A stretch of DNA of 64,000 nt from an uncultured Christensenella sp. (GTDB lineage: Bacteria; Bacillota; Clostridia; Christensenellales; Borkfalkiaceae), in contig CAJTLT010000002.1 in assembly GCA_910577375.1 (NCBI GenBank), forward strand, positions 1 through 64,000, read 5' to 3'. The notes beneath the pieces were generated by a model. That model was not told where the DNA came from. It ran no database searches and worked only from the letters and a program-made list of their open reading frames with translations. Positions 51,555-59,071 of this stretch are shown here, one piece after another (the stretch's first letter is position 1; each line of letters opens with the position of its first letter). The position numbers were made by a program, and so were the translations under genes.

Positions 51555-53030
51555 TTAAAGAATTATGCAGATAACTCCGCCTTTGCCCTCGTTTACGATT
51601 CTTGTTATGGCGCGGCGCATTTTTGATTTTGTGTCGTCGTGCATACCGCTGACCTTTGTCGCAAGCCCCTCTTTCACCATTCCGCGCAGGGATTTTCCGA
51701 ATACGTTTGTATCCCACATTCCGTCGGGGTTGTTTTCAAAGCCGTTCATCATTCCCTGAACTATGCCTTCGCTCTGACCCGAATTACCCATAATGGGGCT
51801 GACTTCGCCTGTTACGTCTATTTTTACAATGTGATAGCTTGGAGCGGTTGCGCGCAGTTTAATCCCAACGCTTCCGCCCTGCCTTACCATTTTGGGCGCT
51901 TCAAGGCTCATATCCTCGTCGTCGGGGTGTACAATGCCGTAGCCGTTCACCTTTGCGCATTCGAGCGCGTCTTTAATCTTATCGTAGCCGCGTTTTGCCT
52001 CGGAAGTGCCTCTGACGTAACGCATAAGAGTGAACTCGTCTGAAATTTCGTCGCCCGCAATTTCAGACAACATATCGAAAAATATTCCGTCCTGTACATA
52101 CGCCGTAACGTGCGCGTTGCCGTTGGCAAGACTGAGTTCGGTTGTGATATTGCTTTTCCAGAACTTGCAGCCTTCAAGCATATTATCGAAAGCGGTGCAG
52201 TCTTTCATTTTGCAAACGTTAGAAGATACGCTTTTAATTCTTTCCAACAGCTCGCATAGAGCAGAGCTTTCCTGCGGAAGAAAACGCATCCATTCGGGGA
52301 TATCCATATCGAAGCTCGTTACGGGGAATTCGAAAAGCACGGCTTTCAAAATATTCATAAGCGCGGGCGCGTCAAGCTTTTCGCAGTTTGCCGCGATAAC
52401 CGTTACGCCGTACTTATTTTCAAGCTCTTCCCTGAGCTTTTTACACGCAGACTTATCGGGGTCTACGCTGTTAAGAACTATTACAAACGGCTTACCCAAA
52501 GCTTTAAGGCGGGAAACGGTTTTTTCCTCCGCCTCTATATAACCTTCACGCTTGATATCGGCAATACTTCCGTCGGTTGTAACGCAAACGCCGATGGTGG
52601 AATGTTCGCTGATTACTCTGTCCGTACCGAGTTCTGCAGCCTCTGTAAAAGGCAGAGGTTTTTCGCTCCAAGGAGTATTCACAAGGCGGGGTTTTCCGTC
52701 CTCTTCAAAGCCGTTCGCACCCTTTGTGATAAATCCGACGCAATCGGCAAACCTTATATTCGCGGTTGCGTTTTCAATTTTTACGCAAGCCGCTTTGGCG
52801 GGAACGAACTTCGGTTCGGTCGTCATTATGCTTTTACCGGAAGCCGACTGGGGCAATTCGTCAACCATAACCGTTTTGGCATTCCCGTCTTCGGTGTTGG
52901 GAATCACAAGTTCCGTCATAAACTTTTTAATCAAAGTGGATTTGCCCGTTCTGACCGGTCCCACCACCCCTATATAAATATCTCCGTTGCTCCTCTTGGC
53001 AATATCCTCGTAAACGTTATAATCAAGCAT
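51555..53030 (-). CDS. spoIVA: Stage IV sporulation protein A (spore coat morphogenetic ATPase)
   Basis: Assembles the basement layer of the spore coat on the forespore surface by ATP-driven polymerisation. 491 aa from the ATG at 53030 (GGAGGCGG ahead), essentially the B. subtilis length; an upstream in-frame start was rejected. Seen: P-loop VVGPVRTGKSTLIKKF at about residues 18-33, MTTEPKFVPAKAA, DCVGF (Walker B-like), VLNSVDPDK, and the conserved C-terminus ending GKGGVICIIL, which drives localisation. The lineage is therefore a spore former or a recent descendant of one. Confidence 0.96.
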   Translation of the reverse strand: MLDYNVYEDIAKRSNGDIYIGVVGPVRTGKSTLIKKFMTELVIPNTEDGNAKTVMVDELPQSASGKSIMTTEPKFVPAKAACVKIENATANIRFADCVGFITKGANGFEEDGKPRLVNTPWSEKPLPFTEAAELGTDRVISEHSTIGVCVTTDGSIADIKREGYIEAEEKTVSRLKALGKPFVIVLNSVDPDKSACKKLREELENKYGVTVIAANCEKLDAPALMNILKAVLFEFPVTSFDMDIPEWMRFLPQESSALCELLERIKSVSSNVCKMKDCTAFDNMLEGCKFWKSNITTELSLANGNAHVTAYVQDGIFFDMLSEIAGDEISDEFTLMRYVRGTSEAKRGYDKIKDALECAKVNGYGIVHPDDEDMSLEAPKMVRQGGSVGIKLRATAPSYHIVKIDVTGEVSPIMGNSGQSEGIVQGMMNGFENNPDGMWDTNVFGKSLRGMVKEGLATKVSGMHDDTKSKMRRAITRIVNEGKGGVICIIL

Positions 53031-53157
53031 TATCCGCCTCCGCAAAATCTATGTGTATAATAACTTATTTTCAAACTTCCGATTTTAGAACGTATAAATC
53101 CAATTTATTGCATTATACAAATGCCCGAACGTCAATATGTGCGGCGAAAATAAAACG

Positions 53158-53196
53158 CCCCCTCGCGGAAAACTTTTACGATTTTCCGCGAGGGGG
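53158..53196 (-). terminator. Terminator after the ATP-grasp gene
   Basis: 15-bp perfect stem (53158-53172 with 53182-53196), followed on the minus strand by CGTTTTATTTT. Confidence 0.75.
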
Positions 53197-53232
53197 TAAA
53201 TTTTTATAATTTCGTTTTTCTATACTATATTA

Positions 53233-54417
53233 TTAATATTCCTTTATAATATCGTCAAAAAATTCCTGCATCTTTTCGCGGGTTTCAAAATTAGCAATAA
53301 AGCTCAGATTGCCCATACAGCCCGAAAGCGCTTCGGGAACGCGCTCGATTGATTTTAAATTATTTCTGTATCTGTCTATTATATCCTGTTCGGAATATAC
53401 AAAATTCTTTCCGTCGCGCCTGCCCGCAAAAGCACAATAGTATTTTTCGCCAGAAGACACCAAAGTGCTGTCAAAAGCCATTACGTCCGCCCAGATTTTA
53501 TAAACGTCGGTGCTGTTTGCATAGTTCATCATATCGGGGGAAATCCCGCCCGCGGGGCGCATATTTACTTCCAGAGCCACTATTTCGCCCTTTTTGCCGA
53601 TATACTGGTCGGACAAAAGACGGAAAAATTCAAAATGCACAAAACGGCTCTTTACTTTGAACGCCTTCAAAACCTTTCTGCCAAGCTTTGCAACGTCGTC
53701 AAGCGGATTGTTGAGATAATAATAAAGGCTGTTATCGTTGCTGTTAACTATATCCATCAAATCGCCCATTTCGACAAGCCCCGTTTCAAAAACGGGATTG
53801 CCTTTGCCGTCAACTATTGCGTCGTAAGAATTGACCAGCGCATGGATATATTCTTCCATTATGTAGTTTTTGGGTTTGGTTTTCAAAAAGGCTTTGAGTT
53901 CGTCGTCGTTATTGAGCTTATAAGTTGCGTTCGCCCCTACGCCGTTATCGGGCTTTACTATTACGGGATAACCTACCTGTTTTATAAAATCGGAACAGCC
54001 CTTCATGCTTTTAACAAGGCGGTGGCGCGCGACCTTGACGCCCGCTTTTTTATAGTACTTTTTCATTTCCGATTTGTATTTTACGCGCTTAATTTCTTTC
54101 GCGTTAAAGCCGGTGGTTACGTTGAAATCGGTTCGCAGCATAGCGTCGCGTTCAAGCCAGTATTCGTTATTGCTTTCTATGTATTCGATTTTGCCGTATT
54201 TAAAAGCAAAAAACGCAACCGCGCGGTAAACCTCGTTATAATCCCCGAGGTCGTGAACCCAGTAATACTCGTTAAGCGAAGTCTTTACTTCCTGAGCGAG
54301 ATTGTCGTAAGGACAGTCGCCTATCCCCAACACGTTGAAGCCGTTATTTTTAAGTTCGCGGCAGAATTTCCAGTAATTAGTAGGGAAATTCGGTGAAAGA
54401 AAAATAAAATTTTTCAT
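53233..54417 (-). CDS. ATP-grasp ligase of unknown substrate
   Basis: 394 aa. N-terminal Rossmann-like pre-ATP-grasp part (FIFLSPNFPTNYWKFCREL) to about residue 105, then an ATP-grasp fold with VGYPVIVKPDNGVGANATYK (nucleotide loop, trimmed), NYIMEEYIH and ALEVNMRPAGGISPDMMNY carrying the metal-binding Glu-x-Asn. Such enzymes join a carboxylate to an amine, thiol or hydroxyl through an acyl phosphate. First gene upstream of a terminator and 20 bp downstream of an esterase gene, so the last member of a run of four hydrolase/ligase genes. Substrate not assignable. Confidence 0.78.
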   Translation of the reverse strand: MKNFIFLSPNFPTNYWKFCRELKNNGFNVLGIGDCPYDNLAQEVKTSLNEYYWVHDLGDYNEVYRAVAFFAFKYGKIEYIESNNEYWLERDAMLRTDFNVTTGFNAKEIKRVKYKSEMKKYYKKAGVKVARHRLVKSMKGCSDFIKQVGYPVIVKPDNGVGANATYKLNNDDELKAFLKTKPKNYIMEEYIHALVNSYDAIVDGKGNPVFETGLVEMGDLMDIVNSNDNSLYYYLNNPLDDVAKLGRKVLKAFKVKSRFVHFEFFRLLSDQYIGKKGEIVALEVNMRPAGGISPDMMNYANSTDVYKIWADVMAFDSTLVSSGEKYYCAFAGRRDGKNFVYSEQDIIDRYRNNLKSIERVPEALSGCMGNLSFIANFETREKMQEFFDDIIKEY

Positions 54418-54437
54418 ATTTAACCCCTTTTTAATGT

Positions 54438-55196
54438 TTAATTTTCAGGCAAAAACCCGAGCGAGTTCATAAAGAACGGAATTTGTTTTTCCCAGCTTGC
54501 TTCCGAATGCGTTCCGCCTTGCACCACGCGGCAAGTCAGCATAACTTTCTTTTTAACAAGCTCGGCGGCGGTGTCGGCAAAAACTCCCCTTTGAACGGAG
54601 TGGTTTGAAAATTCTTTGCTGCCGTAATCCATATACAGCAGAGTATCTTTGCCGAAAGAGCCGTTTTTAATAAACCCGGGAATTTCTCCTCCTCCAACCC
54701 AAAGGCTTGGAGAAAGCGCCGCCCCGCGGGAAAAGTATCTGTTATATTTAGACAACGCAAATATCGTCATCAGTCCGCCCATCGAGCTTCCGCCGATTGC
54801 AGTGTTGTTTCTGTCCGGCAAAGTTGCAAAGTTTTTATCGATATACGGCTTGAACGATTTAACAAGCCAGTCCATATATTTTTTGCCTTTCGCTTTTATC
54901 AAAGCTCCGCCGTCGCAAAAATCAACGGGCGAATATTCTTCAAGCCGTCCGTTTCCCGACTGATTGCATTCAACCGCCGCTATAATTAACCGCGTACGCG
55001 TATAATCCAGATAATCCGCAAGCCCCCAACTTTTGCCGAAAGTCGCCTCGCTGTCGTCGAAAAGATTGTGTCCGTCGAACATATACATAACGGGATAACG
55101 TTCGTTTTCGTCATAATCAACAGGAAGATAAACATAAGCCTTTCTTTCGCGCTTTCCCGTAATCCGCGGGATAGTTATGTTCCAGCTTTCAACCAT
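54438..55196 (-). CDS. Alpha/beta hydrolase, esterase D/Fes-like
   Basis: 252 aa. No signal peptide. Seen: YLPVDYDENERYPVMYMFDG (typical opening of the putative-esterase family), the nucleophile elbow IGGSSMGG at about residues 134-141, and the catalytic His in GGTHSEASWEKQIPFF. The family cleaves acyl esters, including feruloyl, acetyl-sugar and siderophore esters. It overlaps the upstream lipase-like gene by eight bases, so it is coupled to it. Confidence 0.82.
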   Translation of the reverse strand: MVESWNITIPRITGKRERKAYVYLPVDYDENERYPVMYMFDGHNLFDDSEATFGKSWGLADYLDYTRTRLIIAAVECNQSGNGRLEEYSPVDFCDGGALIKAKGKKYMDWLVKSFKPYIDKNFATLPDRNNTAIGGSSMGGLMTIFALSKYNRYFSRGAALSPSLWVGGGEIPGFIKNGSFGKDTLLYMDYGSKEFSNHSVQRGVFADTAAELVKKKVMLTCRVVQGGTHSEASWEKQIPFFMNSLGFLPEN

Positions 55197-56115
55197 TTGA
55201 TACTTCCGTCAAGAATAAAAGAATATCGCTCTGAACCTGTTCTTTGCAATCGTCGTTTAAAATTTCATGGCGGCAATCGTCGTATAACGTTATGGAAACG
55301 TTTTTAATTCCCGCTTTATGGAATTTGTTGCAGGCTTTGACAACACCCTTGCCGTAATCGCCCACGGGGTCTTTTTCACCCGCGACAAAATATACGGGCA
55401 AATCCTTAGGAACAGAGTTTATAACTTTTTTGGAACACGCCTGCTTTATCACCGAAAACAAAACGTAATAACCGTTGTTTGTAAAATCAAAACCGCAAAG
55501 AGCGTCCTTTTCGTATTCGTCTACGTTTACGGTATTTTTAGAAAGCCAGTCGTTGCCGGTGCGCGCCGGTTTGAATTTTTTGTTATACGAACCGAAAGCA
55601 AGTTTTTTAATCGTTTTGCTTCTGTTTCGCCACCCGCAAAAAAGCGCGTTGAGCTTAACGGCAAACAGCGCGGTGTTCAAAGTTACTTTGCTTTTAAAAC
55701 CGCTCCCCATAATAACCGCGCCTTTAAATTCCTTTCCGTACAAAGAAATATATTTTCTGCAAAAGAAAGAACCCATACTGTGCCCGAGAACGAACCAGGG
55801 CAAACCGACGGTATCGGACTGCACTCTGTTTTTAAGCTCGTGAATATCTTCAACCACTACGGAATAATCTTTTGCATCGTTAAAATATCCCAAATCGTCT
55901 TCGGTTTTTACAGACTTTCCGTGCCCGAGATGGTCTTCCGCGCACACGATATAACCGTTATCGTTCAAAAATTCGGCAAACGGCGCATAACGCTCTGCGT
56001 ATTCGCACATTCCGTGGATAATCTGAACAACGCCCTTAGCCTCGCCTTCGGGTTTCCAAACGCATGCGTGAATTGTGTTTTTTCCGTCTTTTGAAGGATA
56101 AAATATATTTTCCAT
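55189..56115 (-). CDS. Alpha/beta hydrolase, monoacylglycerol-lipase/lysophospholipase-like
   Basis: 308 aa of the serine aminopeptidase S33/Hydrolase_4 group. Seen: oxyanion region VVQIIHGMCEYAERYAPFAE, CAEDHLGHGKS, nucleophile elbow LGHSMGSFFCR (Ser about 114), catalytic Asp in VAGEKDPVGDYG, and His in DCRHEIL. No signal peptide. Expected to act on monoacylglycerols or lysolipids inside the cell. Lies between the SGNH gene (16 bp upstream) and the overlapping esterase gene. Confidence 0.85.
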   Translation of the reverse strand: MENIFYPSKDGKNTIHACVWKPEGEAKGVVQIIHGMCEYAERYAPFAEFLNDNGYIVCAEDHLGHGKSVKTEDDLGYFNDAKDYSVVVEDIHELKNRVQSDTVGLPWFVLGHSMGSFFCRKYISLYGKEFKGAVIMGSGFKSKVTLNTALFAVKLNALFCGWRNRSKTIKKLAFGSYNKKFKPARTGNDWLSKNTVNVDEYEKDALCGFDFTNNGYYVLFSVIKQACSKKVINSVPKDLPVYFVAGEKDPVGDYGKGVVKACNKFHKAGIKNVSITLYDDCRHEILNDDCKEQVQSDILLFLTEVSNG

Positions 56116-56131
56116 TTGAATTTACTCCGTT

Positions 56132-57277
56132 TTAAAGCGTTATGCCTTTAAAAGCAAGCTCCGCCATTTGTTTGTATGCTTCCTCGCTAGGGTGAAGATG
56201 GTCGCCGCTGTCGTAACCTTCCGCAAAAGCGGCGGAATTCCTTTTATCGCACAAAAGCTTATCGAAATCCAAAAGCTCGGCGCCCTTGTAATTTCTAAGC
56301 CATTCGTTAAAAGCGTTTTTCATATCCTCGCGGAAAGGCGCATAAGTACGCCAGCCGAAAATAGGCAAAAGCGTGCCGAGATAAACTTTAAGCCCGCGTT
56401 CTTTCGCTATTTTTATATATTGTTCGAAACCGTTTTCAAGCTCTTCTGCTGTCGGCAAATCCGACATAGGGCGGAAAGGATTAATTTCCGTGCCTACGGG
56501 GTGGATAATATCGTTTATACCCTGCTGTAAAATAACCGCGTCCGCCCCGCTGACGGTTGAAATTTCTCGTTCAAAACGGTTTTTACCGCACAGCCCGTAA
56601 CTTTCGTAAGTGATACAGGAATATTCTCGCAGAACTCTTGTTCCGCTTGCCGCGCGTCTTACCACCGCCGTAACGTTGTAAGGGTCGTCCATACATTTCA
56701 TTGCAAGATAATCCGCCCAGCTTTGCGCCGTTATGGAATCGCCGTAACAGATTACCGCGCGTTTGTCGCTATCGGTAAAAAGGTCAAGCCCCGTAAAAAA
56801 ATAAAAGGTATCTGTCGTGCGCGTTTTTTCCAAAGGAAGAACCGAAGAGAGCGTGCAATCCCCTACGGAGAAAAAGCCTTTTGAAAGAGGTCCTTTTATG
56901 ACCACGGCTGAGCGCATAAGCGTAAAATTTTCAAAATAAACGCTTACCGAAACTTTACCGAGCGGTTTTACTCGGAAATTTATTTCATCGGAAAATATTT
57001 CTTCCCCCGCGCCCAGAGTTACGCTTTCTTTACCGCCGAACGTTACAAGGCAGGCGTCTTTGAGGTTGATTTCCCTGTCGGAAATCGAAGGCGCAATAGT
57101 CACGCGCGTAAAAACAACGGGTTCCGTGCCGCAAAAATTAGAAAAATGCAAACGCACTTTATTTCCGCCGAACGCGCACTTAACGGGATAACGCAAAGTA
57201 ATATTTTTAGCGTATGTTTCGGGGCGGTGTTCCGCAACCGAAGTCGCGTTGCCCCAAACGGTGACCCATTTGCCCAT
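56132..57277 (-). CDS. SGNH/GDSL hydrolase with N-terminal beta domain
   Basis: 381 aa. N-terminal beta-sandwich of about 150 residues, then an SGNH esterase domain with block I YGDSITAQSW (Ser about 177), block III Asn in QQGINDI and block V DHLHPS with catalytic Asp and His. The two-part build is like carbohydrate esterases that remove acetyl groups. No signal peptide, so intracellular. First in a four-gene run with two alpha/beta hydrolases and an ATP-grasp protein. The shared theme could be de-esterification of imported acylated compounds, which is inference. Confidence 0.82.
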   Translation of the reverse strand: MGKWVTVWGNATSVAEHRPETYAKNITLRYPVKCAFGGNKVRLHFSNFCGTEPVVFTRVTIAPSISDREINLKDACLVTFGGKESVTLGAGEEIFSDEINFRVKPLGKVSVSVYFENFTLMRSAVVIKGPLSKGFFSVGDCTLSSVLPLEKTRTTDTFYFFTGLDLFTDSDKRAVICYGDSITAQSWADYLAMKCMDDPYNVTAVVRRAASGTRVLREYSCITYESYGLCGKNRFEREISTVSGADAVILQQGINDIIHPVGTEINPFRPMSDLPTAEELENGFEQYIKIAKERGLKVYLGTLLPIFGWRTYAPFREDMKNAFNEWLRNYKGAELLDFDKLLCDKRNSAAFAEGYDSGDHLHPSEEAYKQMAELAFKGITL

Positions 57278-57401
57278 TTTAATGTTTTTCTCCTCTTTCC
57301 GCGGCGGTTGCCCCGCACATATGCGCCGTATAACGCATTTTTAACCGTTATTTTAAGTTTAACACAACAATAAGCAATTTGCAACAAAAAGGATAAAAAA
57401 A

Positions 57402-57419
57402 CGCGGAGCTTACTCCGCG
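57402..57419 (-). terminator. Terminator of the DUF378 gene
   Basis: CGCGGAG-N4-CTCCGCG stem followed on the minus strand by TTTTTTTATCC. Confidence 0.75.
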
Positions 57420-57433
57420 CGCAAAACTTATTT

Positions 57434-57688
57434 TCAGTTGTTGCTTTCAACAGGTCTTTCAACGTGGCCGTCGTCGCCCCTGAGCTTAAGACCGTAACCC
57501 GAAATAATTGGCGAAATTATCAGCCATACGGCCGCAAGCGTTATCAGCACGTAAACTATAATCGAACCGACGGTTCTCGGTCCCTGGAAAACCCAGCCGA
57601 CGAGGTTGAAATCGAAAATACCGAAAAGTCCCCAGTTGAGCGCGCCGGTTAAAACGAGTATATAAGAAATAATGTTTGCAATAATCAT
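57434..57688 (-). CDS. DUF378 small membrane protein
   Basis: 84 aa with two membrane helices (about 3-24 and 42-64). The opening ISYILVLTGALNWGLFGIFDFNLVGWVF is trimmed here to its core TGALNWGLFG, the DUF378 (YuzA-like) signature. Function unknown in all relatives that I know of. Monocistronic, with its own terminator. Confidence 0.88.
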   Translation of the reverse strand: MIIANIISYILVLTGALNWGLFGIFDFNLVGWVFQGPRTVGSIIVYVLITLAAVWLIISPIISGYGLKLRGDDGHVERPVESNN

Positions 57689-57736
57689 TTTTACTCTCCT
57701 TAACGGCAGTATTTGCGATTAATGCAAACATTATAC

Positions 57737-58462
57737 TCAGTTATATTTTTGTTTTTTTACTTTTTTACGTTTTTCGTATTCTTCAAGCGCTTCCGCCGCG
57801 GCTTTTTCCGCGTTTAAAATATCTTCTTCTGTTATTTCGCCGCGTTTTAAAAGCGTTTGTGCGTATGTTCCGTCTTTTACCTCTCCAAGATAACTTTTTC
57901 TTTCCCCGCGTATTGCAAGAACAAGGCTTTTTATCACGATAAATATATCCGTGAAAAGTTCGCGCCTTTTCGCATAACGCGCGTCAAGGGCAAACATTTC
58001 TTCGTAAGTCATATTTTCGTCCGCGCGCAAGGCAAGGTGATTAAAAACCGCGGGGCGCGCCGTAAAGCGTTCCATTGCGTTATCGTCCATAAAAGCGCCG
58101 TCGCTCAAAGCCATAGGCGCAACGCCCGCAAAGCTCATATTTCCGCAAAGAATATCTATAAGGCGCGGAAGATTTTTAATTCCCTTTTCCATTCCCGCAA
58201 ACGAGCGCAAAAACACTATCTTTCCGCCCTTGCCCAAATACGGCGTTTTTTCAGTTATCTCGTCTCCGCGGCCTGCCGAAATTATAACGCCCGCAAAAAA
58301 CAATGGCGAACAAATCAATATCGCTATCAAAGAAAATACAATATCGAAAACCCGTTTGAAAAACCAGCGGTAATTCAAATCTATTATAAGTATTGCAAGC
58401 GCCGAAATTACCACGGCGGCTATCGCACGCCCAGCGGGCGACTGTATAAATTCTTCAAACAT
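57737..58462 (-). CDS. Bacterial sugar transferase-like protein with altered catalytic dyad
   Basis: 241 aa. Resembles polyprenyl-phosphate phosphoglycosyl transferases: membrane segment about 13-50 with FKRVFDIVFSLIAILICSP, then a reduced cytoplasmic domain and a C-terminal acidic/basic helix. Expected catalytic features are changed: the SLDELPQL motif with the Asp-Glu dyad reads GIKNLPRL, GDMS reads CGNMS, and the GPRP loop reads GVAP. It may have lost transferase activity or act on something different. It overlaps engB by eight bases, which suggests co-expression with that GTPase. Confidence 0.72.
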   Translation of the reverse strand: MFEEFIQSPAGRAIAAVVISALAILIIDLNYRWFFKRVFDIVFSLIAILICSPLFFAGVIISAGRGDEITEKTPYLGKGGKIVFLRSFAGMEKGIKNLPRLIDILCGNMSFAGVAPMALSDGAFMDDNAMERFTARPAVFNHLALRADENMTYEEMFALDARYAKRRELFTDIFIVIKSLVLAIRGERKSYLGEVKDGTYAQTLLKRGEITEEDILNAEKAAAEALEEYEKRKKVKKQKYN

Positions 58463-59066
58463 CTTCTTCCACCGTACGACGGTTTGCGTCGATTATGTTT
58501 CCTATCCGTTCAAGAACGGCTTCAAGCCCGAACCGCGTTTCCGACGAAGTTGCGATAACGTTATCGGAACCGCATTTATATACGGACGCGATATTTTTAA
58601 CGTTCTTTGCAACGCCCGTTTTCGAAAGCTTGTCCGCCTTGGTTGTTATCACCGTAAACGGAATTATATGATAATAAAGATAATCTATCATTTGTCTGTC
58701 GTCGGCAGTCGGGTCGTGGCGGATATCAGCAAGCGCGAAAACATGCGCTATTTTTTCCTTATCCGCAAAAAAGCAGTCCAGAAGCTTAGCCCATTTTGCT
58801 TTTTCTTCTTTTGAAACGCGCGCAAATCCGTATCCGGGCAAATCCGCAAGTATAAACTCGCCGAAATCGAAATAGTTTACAAGCCGCGTTCTGCCGGGGT
58901 CTTTTGAGACCTTTGCAAGCTTTTTGCGGTTTGCAAGCATATTTATAAAGCTCGATTTCCCTACGTTGGACTTTCCGCACACGGCTATTATGGGTTTATC
59001 CGTTTGAATAAACTGTTCCTTTTTCGCAGCGCTGGTTATAAATTCCGCATTGGTAATTTTAATCAT
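58455..59066 (-). CDS. engB: Ribosome biogenesis GTPase EngB (YsxC/YihA)
   Basis: 203 aa GTPase for 50S subunit assembly. Seen: G1 GKSNVGKSSFINML, G2 RTRLVNYFDF, G3 DLPGYGFA, G4 TKADKLSK and G5 ATSSETRFG. Complete. Starts five bases after the lon stop, as in many Firmicutes. Confidence 0.95.
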   Translation of the reverse strand: MIKITNAEFITSAAKKEQFIQTDKPIIAVCGKSNVGKSSFINMLANRKKLAKVSKDPGRTRLVNYFDFGEFILADLPGYGFARVSKEEKAKWAKLLDCFFADKEKIAHVFALADIRHDPTADDRQMIDYLYYHIIPFTVITTKADKLSKTGVAKNVKNIASVYKCGSDNVIATSSETRFGLEAVLERIGNIIDANRRTVEEDV

Positions 59067-59071
59067 TAATC

